From contig NZ_AMQY01000010.1 of the NCBI RefSeq assembly GCF_000334215.1, positions 124,001 to 188,000 on the forward strand: 64,000 nucleotides of DNA. The letters are read 5' to 3'. Within the stretch, counting starts at the first letter, position 1; each line of letters starts with the position of its first letter. The notes under the pieces are model-generated. The model did not search any database, was not told the DNA's origin, and saw only the letters and a program-made list of their open reading frames with translations. A program made the translations under genes and the position numbers. This document shows, piece after piece, positions 1-8,804 of the stretch. Source of the stretch: Vreelandella jeotgali Hwa. Lineage in GTDB: Bacteria > Pseudomonadota > Gammaproteobacteria > Pseudomonadales > Halomonadaceae.

Positions 1-800
1 TTTTGCTCGACGTGCGCCGCCTGTGCCGCCTTCGGAATGGCGACCAGGTCGCGCTGCATGGCGTTGGCGTCGACGTCCTGCGGGCGGATGGCCCAGGCCA
101 GCAGCAGCTGCTGGGGCGTGATGTTGAGGTCGGCGGCGATGCGTTCCACCTCGGGGTGGTCGAGCAGCTGGCGCCGCAGGCCGCCGTCCTGGGCCAGCGG
201 GCAGTAGCCCATCGCCGGCATCCGGCGCTCGCGCATCCATGGCAGCAGCGAGTGCTCGATACCCCGCGAGCCCAGGTGATAAAGCACCTGGTTCACCGCG
301 CAGTCGCCGCCGCCCTTGAGGTGGTAGAGCGTGTTGAGCTCGTCGGTGTCGAAATTGGACACGCCAAAGCGGCGGATCTTGCCGTCGGCGCGCAGGCGGT
401 CGAAGGCTTCCAGCGTCTCGTCCAGCGGAATACCGCCCGGCCAGTGCAGCAGATAGAGGTCGAGATAGTCGGTGCCGAGCCGCTTGAGGCTGGCTTCGCA
501 GGCGGCAATGGCGCTGTCGCGCCCGGCGTTCCAGGGAAACGCCTTGGACACCAGAAAGGCCTCGTCGCGGCGGCCGGCCAGGGCGTCGCCCACGACTTCT
601 TCGGCGCCGCCGTTGCCGTACATTTCGGCGGTGTCGATCAGTGTCAGGCCCTGATCCAGGCCGTGCTGCAGCGCCTGCACCTCCTGCTGGCGCGGGGCGA
701 GGTTTTCGCCCATGAACCAGGTGCCCTGGCCAATGGCGGGCAGGTCGACGGCGGATTCGTGGGCGGTCGCGCCCAGGCGGACATGGGGTAGTGACGACAT
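1..800 (-). CDS. Aldo/keto reductase (3' end outside window)
   Basis: The reverse strand reads an open frame from an ATG at 800 to the window edge, so the C-terminus is missing. An AAGGAG ribosome binding site sits just upstream of the ATG. The protein has the aldo/keto reductase features: the catalytic Asp and Tyr in DTAEMYG, a Lys in VSKAF and a His in LLHWPG, all on a TIM-barrel-like pattern. The family reduces aldehydes and ketones with NADPH in the cytoplasm. The substrate cannot be read from sequence. It is transcribed divergently from yjdM. The family call is safe; no finer name is justified. Confidence 0.9.
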   Translation of the reverse strand, partial: MSSLPHVRLGATAHESAVDLPAIGQGTWFMGENLAPRQQEVQALQHGLDQGLTLIDTAEMYGNGGAEEVVGDALAGRRDEAFLVSKAFPWNAGRDSAIAACEASLKRLGTDYLDLYLLHWPGGIPLDETLEAFDRLRADGKIRRFGVSNFDTDELNTLYHLKGGGDCAVNQVLYHLGSRGIEHSLLPWMRERRMPAMGYCPLAQDGGLRRQLLDHPEVERIAADLNITPQQLLLAWAIRPQDVDANAMQRDLVAIPKAAQAAHVEQ

Positions 801-823
801 GCGGCTCTCCTTTTGTGGGGTTT

Positions 824-907
824 TTCCGGCTGGGATTTTCCTGCTGAGTTCTCCGGGCATGGCTTTTCCGGCTGAGTTCTCCGAGCAGGACTTTCCCGTG
901 ATCCTGT
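824..907. repeat. Degenerate 14-bp tandem repeat, about 6 units
   Basis: In the 317-bp gap between the aldo/keto reductase and yjdM, six consecutive 14-base units of the type TTCCGGCTGGGATT / TTCCGGCTGAGTTC can be laid end to end. They are imperfect; the best pairs differ at three to four positions. No gene is seen in this gap. It must also hold the two divergent promoters, which I could not assign. Confidence 0.5.
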
Positions 908-1066
908 ATTGGCCTGTCATCCATCGTGCAGCGGCCAGGCGCTGCCATTAATGGAAAAGCTTTCCATACCAACCGCCGGTGGTGCAAGGCGGCAGCCTGT
1001 CGGGCGTTCGCCACGCCGGGCAACGGTTTTTGCTAGACTGGCCTTGCCGCGCTGCCGGCCGCGTTA

Positions 1067-1105
1067 TTTATCCACCATGTTCATTCACCGTATTCATCCA
1101 CCGTC
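1067..1105. repeat. 13-bp tandem repeat, 3 units, just before yjdM
   Basis: Three adjacent 13-base units (TTTATCCACCATG, TTCATTCACCGTA, TTCATCCACCGTC) end 12 bases before the yjdM start codon and abut its ribosome binding site. They would lie in the 5' untranslated region or promoter of yjdM. Confidence 0.65.
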
Positions 1106-1117
1106 GAGGAAGCCGCC

Positions 1118-1459
1118 ATGAGCTCGTTCCCCCCTTGCCCGCAGTGCGGGTCGGAGTACACCTACCAGGACCAGGAAATGTTGATCTGCCCCGAGTGCGC
1201 CCACGAGTGGGTCGTCAACGGCGCAGTGGAAGAAGAAAGCGATGCGCCGCTGATCAGCGATGCCAACGGCAATATGCTTCAGGACGGCGATAACGTCACC
1301 GTGGTCAAGGACCTGAAGATCAAGGGGGCGTCTTCGGTGGTCAAGGTGGGCACCAAGGTCAAGAACATTCGCCTGGTCGAAGGCGACCACAATATCGACT
1401 GCAAGATCGACGGCATCGGCCCGATGAAGCTGAAGTCGGACTTTGTCAAAAAAGCCTGA
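1118..1459 (+). CDS. yjdM: YjdM family zinc-ribbon protein
   Basis: A 113-residue protein matching the YjdM (formerly PhnA) family in length and layout. An N-terminal zinc ribbon has CPQCGSEY near residue 7 and CPECAHEW near residue 27. It is followed by the conserved domain with [11 protein letters not shown] and a C-terminal LKSDFVKKA. The biochemical role of the family is unsettled; the old link to phosphonate breakdown is not supported by neighbours here. The ATG at 1118 is preceded by GAGGAAG, and the zinc ribbon starts directly after it, which fixes the start. It stands alone as a single gene, divergent from the aldo/keto reductase. Confidence 0.92.
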   Translation: MSSFPPCPQCGSEYTYQDQEMLICPECAHEWVVNGAVEEESDAPLISDANGNMLQDGDNVTVVKDLKIKGASSVVKVGTKVKNIRLVEGDHNIDCKIDGIGPMKLKSDFVKKA

Positions 1460-1728
1460 CGAGTAGAAAGCCGCCGGTCGCGCGGTTATTCCATTAGCCT
1501 GCTAAATCATGTTAGCTTTACCGGCTTTCGCAAGTGGCTCGGGCCGGTATAGGGCAACTTGTGCCTGCTGCCCGGCGGCGATCGACCCGGATCGCCGTCG
1601 CCCCGAGTCGCCATCGTTGTTTGTCCCCTGTCATTGATTTGCCACCTGCTGTTGTTCATTCCCTGCCGTTCACCCCCTGCGGTTGATGGCACTCAGGCCC
1701 GGTTGAAGAAACGTTCGGAGAAAATGCC

Positions 1729-2790
1729 ATGACCCCGGAGCAGCGTTTTGCCCGCTGGGTACGCGCGGCGATTGTGCTGTTCGTCGTCATTTTTGTGTAC
1801 TTTGTCGTGGCCGATCATTACATGCCGGCGACGCCCCAGGCGCGCGCGCTGCGCGATGTGGTGCGGGTGGCGCCCCAGGTGAGCGGCCAGGTCGTCGAGG
1901 TGCCGGTGCAGAACAATGCCCGCGTACAGCGCGATGATGTGCTGTTCCGGATTGATCCCGAGCCGTTCGAGCTGGCGGTGGAAAAGGCGCGGCTGGCGCT
2001 GGAAAAGGCGCGCCGCGATAACGCTCAGCTGGAGGCCTCGCTGGCCGAGGCCCGGGCGAGCCTGGCCAGGCAGCAGGCGCTGACTCACGAGCTGGATCAG
2101 GAGCGCCGGCGCGTGCAGTCGCTGCTGGAGCGCGACAGCGTATCGCGTCAGCGTTTCGAGTCGGTCACCGCCGATGCCGAGGCCGGCCAGGCCGCGGTCA
2201 AGGCGGCCGAGGCCAGGGTCCATGCGTTGAAGGTGCAGCGCGGGCAGGAGGGTGACGCCAACCTGATGCGGCGTCAGGCGCGCAACGCCCTGGCAGCGGC
2301 CGAGCTGGATCTGCGCCGTACCGCGGTCAACGCCGAGCAAAGCGGCTATATCAGCAACCTGCAGCTGAATGTCGGCGACAGCGTCAGCGCCGGTTCGCCG
2401 GTGATGGCCAACGTCGGCGATCAGCTGGATATCGTCGCCGATTTCCGCGAAAAAAGCCTGCGCCAGGCGGGAGAGGGTGACCGTGCCTGGGTGGCCTTTG
2501 ACGCCCGCCCCGGCGAGGAGTACCCGGCTCGGGTGACCTCGATTGATGCCGGGGTGCGCGACGGCCAGCTGCTACCCGACGGCAACCTGACGTCGATTCC
2601 CACCACCGACCGCTGGGTGCGCGATGCCCAGCGCCTGCGTATCCATCTGCGCCTGGACGAGGCGCCGCCAACGCTGCCGCCCACCGGTGCCCGCGCCACG
2701 GTGCAGCTATCGCCGTCGGAGAGTTCGCTCGCCCACTGGCTGGCGAGAACCCAGGTGGCGCTGCTGAGCCTGCTGCACCATGTTTATTAG
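1729..2790 (+). CDS. HlyD/EmrA-type periplasmic adaptor (membrane fusion) protein
   Basis: A 353-residue protein with one N-terminal membrane helix (about residues 11-28), a biotinyl-lipoyl-like segment (VRVAPQVSGQVVEVPV), a long Ala/Glu/Arg-rich coiled coil (about 80-180) and a C-terminal beta domain. This is the build of HlyD/EmrA adaptors that connect an inner-membrane pump to the outer membrane. GGAG sits 8 bases before the ATG. It overlaps the downstream DUF2955 membrane gene by 11 bases, so the two are translationally coupled and probably form one export system. The substrate is unknown; aromatic acids or drugs are typical for the family. Confidence 0.9.
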   Translation: MTPEQRFARWVRAAIVLFVVIFVYFVVADHYMPATPQARALRDVVRVAPQVSGQVVEVPVQNNARVQRDDVLFRIDPEPFELAVEKARLALEKARRDNAQLEASLAEARASLARQQALTHELDQERRRVQSLLERDSVSRQRFESVTADAEAGQAAVKAAEARVHALKVQRGQEGDANLMRRQARNALAAAELDLRRTAVNAEQSGYISNLQLNVGDSVSAGSPVMANVGDQLDIVADFREKSLRQAGEGDRAWVAFDARPGEEYPARVTSIDAGVRDGQLLPDGNLTSIPTTDRWVRDAQRLRIHLRLDEAPPTLPPTGARATVQLSPSESSLAHWLARTQVALLSLLHHVY

Positions 2791-3883
2791 GGCGTTGTCT
2801 ATCAGGGCGCTGTCTATTAGAGCGCTACCAGCGCGCCTTCGCCCTGCGCGGCCTGCCGGGAACGAGGGCTCGGCCGCGCCGCTCGACGCCAACGATCTGC
2901 GTCAGTGCCTGCGGGTCGCCTGCGGGGCGGCGCTGGGCTTTGTGGTCAGCCAGCTGATGAACTGGAATTACGGGGTGTTTTTTACCGTCTTCCCGATGTT
3001 CCTGCTGGGTATTCTGCCGGTACTGAACGGCCATATCGTGCGCCAGTTTCTGGGCAATGCGCTGGTCAACTGCGTCGAGGTCAGCCTGGTCGTGGGGATG
3101 ACCCAGCACATGCCGCCGGTGATGCTGTGCCTCGCGTTCGCGCTGTTTTATACCCGCTTCCGCCTGATGGCACGCGGGCCCTTCTTCCTCTTTGGCGCCA
3201 ACGGCGTGCTGACGCTGAGTATTCTGCTGCACTTCGCCAGCTACCCCGAGGTCGATCTTTCCGATCTGTTTACCAGCAACGTGGTCGCCAGCCTGCTGGC
3301 GGTTGCCATCGCCGGGCTGATGCACGCGGTGTTTCCCGACGTGGCACCGCGTCAGCCGCCGCCGAGGGTCGAGAAATCGCGGTCGCGTATTCGCCACGAA
3401 ACCCTGATCGGGGCAATCACCGTGACGCTGTCGTTCAGCGTATTTCAGGTGCTGGACCTGCGCGACTCGCTCTCGGCGCAGATGTCCACGGTGCTGATCC
3501 TCTTTGCGCTGGGCTATCCCGGGGCGCGCAAGTCGGCGGGCAAGCGCGCCATCGGCACGCTGCTGGGCTGTAATCTGGCAGTATTTGCCCAGCTGCTGCT
3601 GTATACCCAGAGCCAGCATTTTGTGCTGGTGACGCTGGTGTACTGGCTGGGGCTGATGATGTTTGCGCGTATGCACGTTCTTGAACGGGCGGGGTCCGGC
3701 GTGGGCTTCGGCGGGCTGTCCACGCTGGGTATTCTCTTCGGCCAGTATCTGTCGCCCCACCAGGATCTGGTGTATAGCGCGCTGTATCGTTTTTCTTCCA
3801 TGTGCGTGGCCATGGCGCTGACGGTGGCGGTCATGGCGCTGCTCGACCACCTGCTCAATGCCTGGGAGCCGACCCGAGCCTGA
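2780..3883 (+). CDS. DUF2955 / FUSC-like inner-membrane protein
   Basis: A 367-residue protein with about ten hydrophobic segments in two halves split by a polar stretch rich in Arg and Pro near residue 200. This fits the DUF2955 family, related to fusaric-acid-resistance/AaeB-type transporters and typically paired with an HlyD protein, as here. The start ATG lies inside the end of the adaptor gene. The first 20 codons are encoded by a 15-bp tandem repeat and read IRALS-IRALS-IRALP, which is unlike a normal N-terminus. The real conserved part begins near residue 35, so the repeat-encoded tail is probably a late addition. Together the two genes probably form an efflux pump of unknown specificity. 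Confidence 0.82.
   Translation: MFIRALSIRALSIRALPARLRPARPAGNEGSAAPLDANDLRQCLRVACGAALGFVVSQLMNWNYGVFFTVFPMFLLGILPVLNGHIVRQFLGNALVNCVEVSLVVGMTQHMPPVMLCLAFALFYTRFRLMARGPFFLFGANGVLTLSILLHFASYPEVDLSDLFTSNVVASLLAVAIAGLMHAVFPDVAPRQPPPRVEKSRSRIRHETLIGAITVTLSFSVFQVLDLRDSLSAQMSTVLILFALGYPGARKSAGKRAIGTLLGCNLAVFAQLLLYTQSQHFVLVTLVYWLGLMMFARMHVLERAGSGVGFGGLSTLGILFGQYLSPHQDLVYSALYRFSSMCVAMALTVAVMALLDHLLNAWEPTRA
2786..2830 (+). repeat. 15-bp tandem repeat, 3 units, spanning a stop and a start region
   Basis: Three 15-base units (ATTAGGGCGTTGTCT, ATCAGGGCGCTGTCT, ATTAGAGCGCTACCA) follow directly one after another. The first holds the TAG stop of the HlyD-type gene. In the frame of the next gene all three are coding. 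Because 15 is a multiple of three, unit gain or loss would keep the DUF2955 frame. Confidence 0.85.
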
Positions 3884-4557
3884 GTCCGCCACCGGACCCG
3901 GCGATCAGGGCTGATCGTCGCTGGCTGTATCCGGAGAGCCGGGGACAGGTCAAAGAGGGGGTCCTACGCCAGGGATGGCGTAGGTAGCGTCCAGGGAGGG
4001 ATTTATAGCGCCCCCTCGCCGACCTGTTGCCGGCTCAACCCCGGTGGTTGAGGTTGAATGCTATAGCACTCCCCCGTTGATCACAGGTTGGACTTTACCT
4101 TTTTCGCGCTGTACGGTAGCGCCGCACTCGGCATTCGCAACGCCACCGCCGAGGCCTTTCCAAAAGCGCCGTTATGGCCTGTCCGCTAACGCCCGGACAC
4201 GCCCGCGCCGCTTCCAGTCCATGTCGGCTAACGTCATCAATGGGAGAAGGCAGCCATGCCATTCCACTATGCTGACGCAGGCCGCTGTATGCCGCGCCGT
4301 CCGCCGCCCCTGGCATTTTCGGGGTAGCGCCTGACCGGCCGCCATTTGTGTGCCGTGCGTTTCTGATTGCTGTTATACCTCCTCCCCGGTAAACCGGTAT
4401 TGCGCCCTGCCTCTTTGCGCGCCTGACCGGTAACAGCATCACGCACGCCGACGGACGCTTTCCTTTTCTACCCATCCGCTGTGCCCGCACCAACGCTGTG
4501 TCTGCACGCGCGTTGTATCGCCGGGTACGTGTGTTTAACCAACAGAGGGGTTTGCCC
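3884..4557. other. Gene-free stretch before the symporter
   Basis: This 674-bp stretch has no convincing reading frame on either strand; the small open frames lack ribosome binding sites and a family-like composition. It holds a hairpin element at 3963-3984 and, at its end, the AGAGGGG ribosome binding site (4544-4550) that selects the TTG start of the symporter. A promoter for the symporter must be here but I could not place it with confidence. Confidence 0.6.
3963..3984. repeat. Perfect palindrome, REP-like candidate
   Basis: CCTACGCCA-GGGA-TGGCGTAGG is a perfect 9-bp inverted repeat with a four-base loop, located 80 bp after the DUF2955 gene. It is followed by a related CCAGGGAGGG motif. 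There is no T-run, so it is not a plain terminator. It may be one copy of a dispersed REP-type element; copy number cannot be seen from one window. Confidence 0.5.
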
Positions 4558-6279
4558 TTGAATAGCGAATCGTTATATCAGTTCTCGATCTGGACCGTGA
4601 TTGCATTGCTGCTGGCGTTTTATGGCGGCACCTATCTTTTGACGCTGGGCCTGAGCAAGAAGAAAAATGACGCCGACGCTTTCATGGTGTCCAACCACCG
4701 CATCGGTTTTGGCATCGGTGCGGCCAGCATGACCGCCACCTGGATATGGGCGGCCTCGTTTTACGCCGCAGCGACCTCGGGCTATCAGTACGGCGTTTCC
4801 GGCCCCATCCACTACGGGCTCTGGGGCGCGTTGATGATTCTGTTTATTTACCCGTTCGGCAAGCGCTTCCGCAAGCTGGCGCCCAACGCCGCCACCCTGG
4901 GGGAGCTGATTCATGCCCGCCACGGCAGCTCCAGCCAGCTGATTCTGGCGATTTCCAACGTCATGGGCAGCCTGATCAGCCTGATGGTCAACTTTACTGC
5001 CGCCGGCGCGCTGGTCTCGGTGCTGTCGCCGATGTCGTTCCAGGCCGGGGTGATTATTGCCGGCGTGGGCGTGCTGCTGTACACCCTGTGGTCGGGCTTC
5101 CGCGCCTCGGTGATGACCGACTTTGCCCAGCTGGTCGCGCTGATGGCGATCGCCGTGGTGATCATTCCCGCGGTGTTCTTCTCCATGGGCGGCCCCACCG
5201 AGCTGGTGGCCGGGCTGGATAACCTTACCGCCGAACAGGCCAACTTCTTTTCCAGCGAGGCCATCCTCGAGCAGGGCGCGCCGTTCTTCGTCGCCGTGCT
5301 GGCCTACGCCATTGGTAACCAGACGATTTCCCAGCGCCTGTTTGCGGTCAACGAAGACCACATCAAGCCGACCTTTCTGACCGCGACCGTAGGCTACGGC
5401 GCCATCGTCATCGGCCTGGGCATGATCGGCCTGATGGCGCTGACGCTGGGTATCGAGCCGCTGAACGGCGACATGAACAACCTGATTCCGCAGATGGTCT
5501 CGGGCTACCTGCCGCCGATCTTTATCGCGCTGTTCTTTATTCTGGTGATCGGCTCGCTGTCGTCCACCGCGGATTCCGACCTCTCGGCGCTGTCGGCGAT
5601 CATGATGGCCGACGTTTACGGCAAGAATATCGCCAGGGGGAACCCGGACACCCACAAAATGCTGCTGGTGGGTCGCATCACCATGATTCTTGCCACCGTG
5701 GCGGCGATTATCTTTGCCAGTTTCTCGCTGGATATCCTGGTGATGCTGGTGTTTGTCGGCGCGCTCTGGGGCGCCATCGTTTTCCCGGTGATCGCCAGCT
5801 GCTTCTGGAGCAAGGTCACCAACAAGGCATTCACCACCTCGGTGGTTATCGCCATGATCCTGTTCTGCCTGGCGCGCTTTGAGATGCTGCCGCTGGCGGG
5901 TGGATTCGGCCTGATGTTTGAAGTGCTCGCCAGCATCGGCGGCGGCATCATCATCGGCCTGATGGTGTTTGGCTTTCTCGGCCGCATGGCGGGCGCCGTG
6001 GCCGGCGTGCTGGCGCTGATCGCGATGCTGATCTTTGCCACCGGCTTTTTGCGCGAATACACCGTCCTGCTGGCGTCGTTGACCGCCTACGGCACCAGCA
6101 CCCTGGTATGCGTGGTCATGAGCCTTGCCAGCCGCGAAGCGCCGTTTGACTTTGATGTCATCCGCGAGCGGGTGGGCGACTACAGCGACCACTCCGACGA
6201 AGAGGCAGGCTCGGCGACCGATACGGCCGACGACGCGCCGCAGCCCGGCATCGCCGGCCAGCCCGCTGCCCAGTCGTAA
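4558..6279 (+). CDS. Sodium:solute symporter family protein
   Basis: About 573 residues with 13-14 hydrophobic helices and the SSS-family core (FMVSNHRIGFGIGAASMTA near the N-terminus, SSTADSDLSALSAI in the later half, where the sodium-site Ser residues lie). It couples solute uptake to sodium across the inner membrane. The overall pattern recalls the urea/DUR3-like branch, but the solute is not proven. I place the start at the TTG at 4558 because AGAGGGG lies seven bases upstream and the first helix begins soon after. An in-frame GTG at 4498 would add 20 residues. A 42-residue membrane protein follows and is probably its partner. The C-terminal tail is acidic, as is common in halophiles. Confidence 0.88.
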   Translation: MNSESLYQFSIWTVIALLLAFYGGTYLLTLGLSKKKNDADAFMVSNHRIGFGIGAASMTATWIWAASFYAAATSGYQYGVSGPIHYGLWGALMILFIYPFGKRFRKLAPNAATLGELIHARHGSSSQLILAISNVMGSLISLMVNFTAAGALVSVLSPMSFQAGVIIAGVGVLLYTLWSGFRASVMTDFAQLVALMAIAVVIIPAVFFSMGGPTELVAGLDNLTAEQANFFSSEAILEQGAPFFVAVLAYAIGNQTISQRLFAVNEDHIKPTFLTATVGYGAIVIGLGMIGLMALTLGIEPLNGDMNNLIPQMVSGYLPPIFIALFFILVIGSLSSTADSDLSALSAIMMADVYGKNIARGNPDTHKMLLVGRITMILATVAAIIFASFSLDILVMLVFVGALWGAIVFPVIASCFWSKVTNKAFTTSVVIAMILFCLARFEMLPLAGGFGLMFEVLASIGGGIIIGLMVFGFLGRMAGAVAGVLALIAMLIFATGFLREYTVLLASLTAYGTSTLVCVVMSLASREAPFDFDVIRERVGDYSDHSDEEAGSATDTADDAPQPGIAGQPAAQS

Positions 6280-6365
6280 TGCTTTGCCGTGGCAACGTTC
6301 GGCTGTTGCACGTCCGGCTGTTGTGATGTTCAACGGCTGACATCTTCCATCAGAGAGAGGTCACC

Positions 6366-6494
6366 ATGACCGCACTATTGGGTTTTTACGTACTGATCTG
6401 GCCGGCGGTAACGCTCGGCGTGTTGATTCTGATCTGTCGCGCCGTCATTCGTGACCGCCGTCAGGCGAAAAAGGAACACCGCGAAATGGTGTAG
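6366..6494 (+). CDS. Putative transporter small subunit (42 aa)
   Basis: A 42-residue open frame from ATG at 6366, with AGAGAGG eight bases upstream. It begins MTALLGFYVLIWPAVTLG, forms one membrane helix, and ends in a basic/acidic tail (DRRQAKKEHREMV). Length, the YVLIWP motif and position directly after a sodium:solute symporter match the small transporter-adjacent family annotated as putative transporter small subunit. The role is unknown; a stabilising or regulatory partner of the symporter is the likely guess. A strong terminator follows 50 bases later, so the pair forms one operon. Confidence 0.82.
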   Translation: MTALLGFYVLIWPAVTLGVLILICRAVIRDRRQAKKEHREMV

Positions 6495-6546
6495 CGCACC
6501 CGTGCGTGCGTATCTGCCCCGCGTATAGCGGCGGCAGAGGAAAAGG

Positions 6547-6589
6547 GCCCGGCCTGCCTGCTGATAACAGCGGCAGGTCGGGCTTTTTT
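6547..6589. terminator. Intrinsic terminator between converging operons
   Basis: GCCCGGCCTGCC pairs with GGCAGGTCGGGC (one G-T wobble) around a 13-base loop and is followed by TTTTTT (6584-6589). It ends the symporter operon on the plus strand. AAAA upstream of the stem makes it partly usable for the converging ccoI operon as well. Confidence 0.9.
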
Positions 6590-8804
6590 ATGGCGATGAG
6601 GCCGAAGAGGAAGGGGCTTGACGCCACTTGATGCGCAGGCTGTTGAGCAGCACGCAGAGGCTGCTTAGCGTCATGGCGACAGCCGCGATGACCGGATGCA
6701 CAAACCCCGCGATGGCCAGCGGCAGCGCCAGGGCGTTGTAGCCCAGCGCCCAGCCGAGGTTCTGGCGCATCAGCCGTCGGGAGCGGCGGGCCAGTGCCAG
6801 GGTGGCGGGCACACGGCTGACGCCATCGGGCAGATACACCGCTGCCGCTGACCGAGCGGTGGGCGTGGCGTTGCCCACGGCAATGCCCAGCCGCGCGCCG
6901 GCCAGCGCCAGGCCGTCGTTGAGGCCATCGCCGATAAAGGCCACGGCGCAGCGTTTTTCCAGCGCCTCGATAAAGCGCTGCTTGGCTTCGGGGGTGACGC
7001 CGGCGACCACGTAGTCGTCAGCAATGCCCAGCCGCCGTGCCTGGCGCAGGCAGGAGGCGCGGTTGTCACCGCTGAGCAGGTAGACCGCATGGCCGCGCCG
7101 GTGGAGGGTGTTGACGGTGTCGGCGGCGTCCGGGTGCAGCGCTTCGTCAAACCGGATGGCGCCGCGATAGTCACCGTTCACGGCCAGGTGCAGGGCCATG
7201 CGCGAGGCATCGTCGTCGGGCACCTCGATGTCCTGCCGGCGCAGCCAGGCGGCCCGGCCGGCGAGGACGGTGTGCTCGTCGATAAGCCAGCAGGTGCCCA
7301 TGCCCGCCTCGATATGCCGCTCACCGGCGGTCGCGCGGGTGGACGGCGGACGGCTGGCGGTGAGCCCCCGGGCCAGCGGATGCTGCGTGCCGGCCAGCGT
7401 ATCGCTGGCCAGCTGCAGCAGCGCGTCGGCGTCGTGATCCTGGGCGGGATGCACATCGGCCACGTCGGGCGTGTCGGTGGTCAGGGTGCCGGTCTTGTCG
7501 AACACCACCCCGCGGGTGTCGGCGGCGGTTTCCAGCGCCGCAGGATCACGAAAAATCACCCCGGCGGCCACCATGCGCGCATGGCCGATGACCACCACCA
7601 GCGGAATCGCCAGGCTCAGCGCGCAGGGGCAGGCGATAATCAGCACCGCCAGCCCCCGGGTCGCCGCCTGCTCCACGCCAGCGCCCAGCGCCAGCGTCAG
7701 CGCGGCGGCGAGCACCGCCGCCCCGGCAATGATCGGCAGCAATACCCGGGCAGCGGCGTCGGTCAGCCGCTGTAGCGCGGTCTTGCGGCTCAGCAGCCCG
7801 CGTACCGAGCGCGCCAGGGCGTCGATGCGCCGCTGGCCCACGGCGGCGGTGACGTCGAGTATCAGCTCGCCCTGCAGCAGCTCGCAGCCGGCAAGCAGCG
7901 AATCGCCGGGGCCGATGCCGGTCGGCTCGTGTTCCCCGGTGAGTAGCGACTGGTCGATCTCGCCCTGGCCGTCACGCACGGTGGCGTCCAGCGCCAGCGG
8001 CTCGCCGCCGGTCAGCCGGATTCGCTGGCCGGCCTGGATGTCGGCGGCCGGGCGCTGTTCTATCCGGCCGTCTTCGAGGACAAGAGCAGCGGTTTCCGGC
8101 GCCTGGTGCAGGTAGCCGCGTACCACGTCGGCGGCACGGCGGCGCACGCGGCCGTCGATGAACCGCGCGATCAGCTGGAAGGTGATGAGCATCACGGCGG
8201 CGTCGAAGTAGACGTCGCTGTGGCCGGACGCCAGCTGCCAGACGGAGACCGCGGTCGCCGCGAAGACGGCCAGGGTAATCAGCGCATCCAGTCCCGGAGC
8301 GCCGACGCGCAGCGTGCGCAGCCCCACACGGTAAAAGTGAGCGCCCGAATACATCAGCACCGGCAGCGCAAAAAGGCCGCTGGCCAGCGCCAGCGGCCAG
8401 GTAAAGCGCGCTTCGACGATGCCCAGCGGGGCAAGATAGACCAGATAGGCCGGCATCATGCACCAGATGCCGAAGACCACCGCCACGGCCAGGCGGATCA
8501 GCAGCCGGCGGCGCAAGCGATCGTCGCCGTCGGCGCTATTGCCTTCTTCGCCCGGAGCGAGCAGGCGATATCCCAGCCCGGCCACCGCGCGCTGTAGCCG
8601 TGGCACGTCGGTTGTGGCCGGGTCGAGGCGGATCATGGCGCTGTCGGCGGCGAAGTTGACCGCCGCCTGCATAACGCCGGGCTGGCGCTTCAGCAGCGCC
8701 TCCACCGCGGCGGCGCAGCTACCGCAGTGGAGACCCTCGACGACCAGCACCTCCTCGCTCAGAGCGTCGCCCTCGGTCTTCGGGTCGCTGGCGGCGTCGG
8801 CCAT
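6588..8804 (-). CDS. ccoI: Copper-translocating P-type ATPase, CcoI/FixI type
   Basis: 738 residues with all P1B-ATPase hallmarks. An N-terminal heavy-metal domain has GLHCGSC (Cys27, Cys30). There are paired membrane helices, the actuator loop LLTGEH, the membrane metal site CPCALS, the phosphorylation site DKTGTLT, an HP-type motif TQHPLARG and the hinge GDGLNDGLAL. Enzymes of this type in oxidase operons move copper across the inner membrane for loading the CuB site of cbb3 oxidase. Its start ATG directly abuts the TAA of the upstream cytochrome c gene, and it is the last gene of the ccoN-ccoO-cytochrome operon. Context, more than sequence alone, favours CcoI over general CopA. Confidence 0.88.
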   Translation of the reverse strand: MADAASDPKTEGDALSEEVLVVEGLHCGSCAAAVEALLKRQPGVMQAAVNFAADSAMIRLDPATTDVPRLQRAVAGLGYRLLAPGEEGNSADGDDRLRRRLLIRLAVAVVFGIWCMMPAYLVYLAPLGIVEARFTWPLALASGLFALPVLMYSGAHFYRVGLRTLRVGAPGLDALITLAVFAATAVSVWQLASGHSDVYFDAAVMLITFQLIARFIDGRVRRRAADVVRGYLHQAPETAALVLEDGRIEQRPAADIQAGQRIRLTGGEPLALDATVRDGQGEIDQSLLTGEHEPTGIGPGDSLLAGCELLQGELILDVTAAVGQRRIDALARSVRGLLSRKTALQRLTDAAARVLLPIIAGAAVLAAALTLALGAGVEQAATRGLAVLIIACPCALSLAIPLVVVIGHARMVAAGVIFRDPAALETAADTRGVVFDKTGTLTTDTPDVADVHPAQDHDADALLQLASDTLAGTQHPLARGLTASRPPSTRATAGERHIEAGMGTCWLIDEHTVLAGRAAWLRRQDIEVPDDDASRMALHLAVNGDYRGAIRFDEALHPDAADTVNTLHRRGHAVYLLSGDNRASCLRQARRLGIADDYVVAGVTPEAKQRFIEALEKRCAVAFIGDGLNDGLALAGARLGIAVGNATPTARSAAAVYLPDGVSRVPATLALARRSRRLMRQNLGWALGYNALALPLAIAGFVHPVIAAVAMTLSSLCVLLNSLRIKWRQAPSSSASSP

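Noticed and set aside
4044..4493. Small open frames on both strands in the gap before the symporter
   Set aside because: No ribosome binding sites, mixed composition, overlapping each other on opposite strands.
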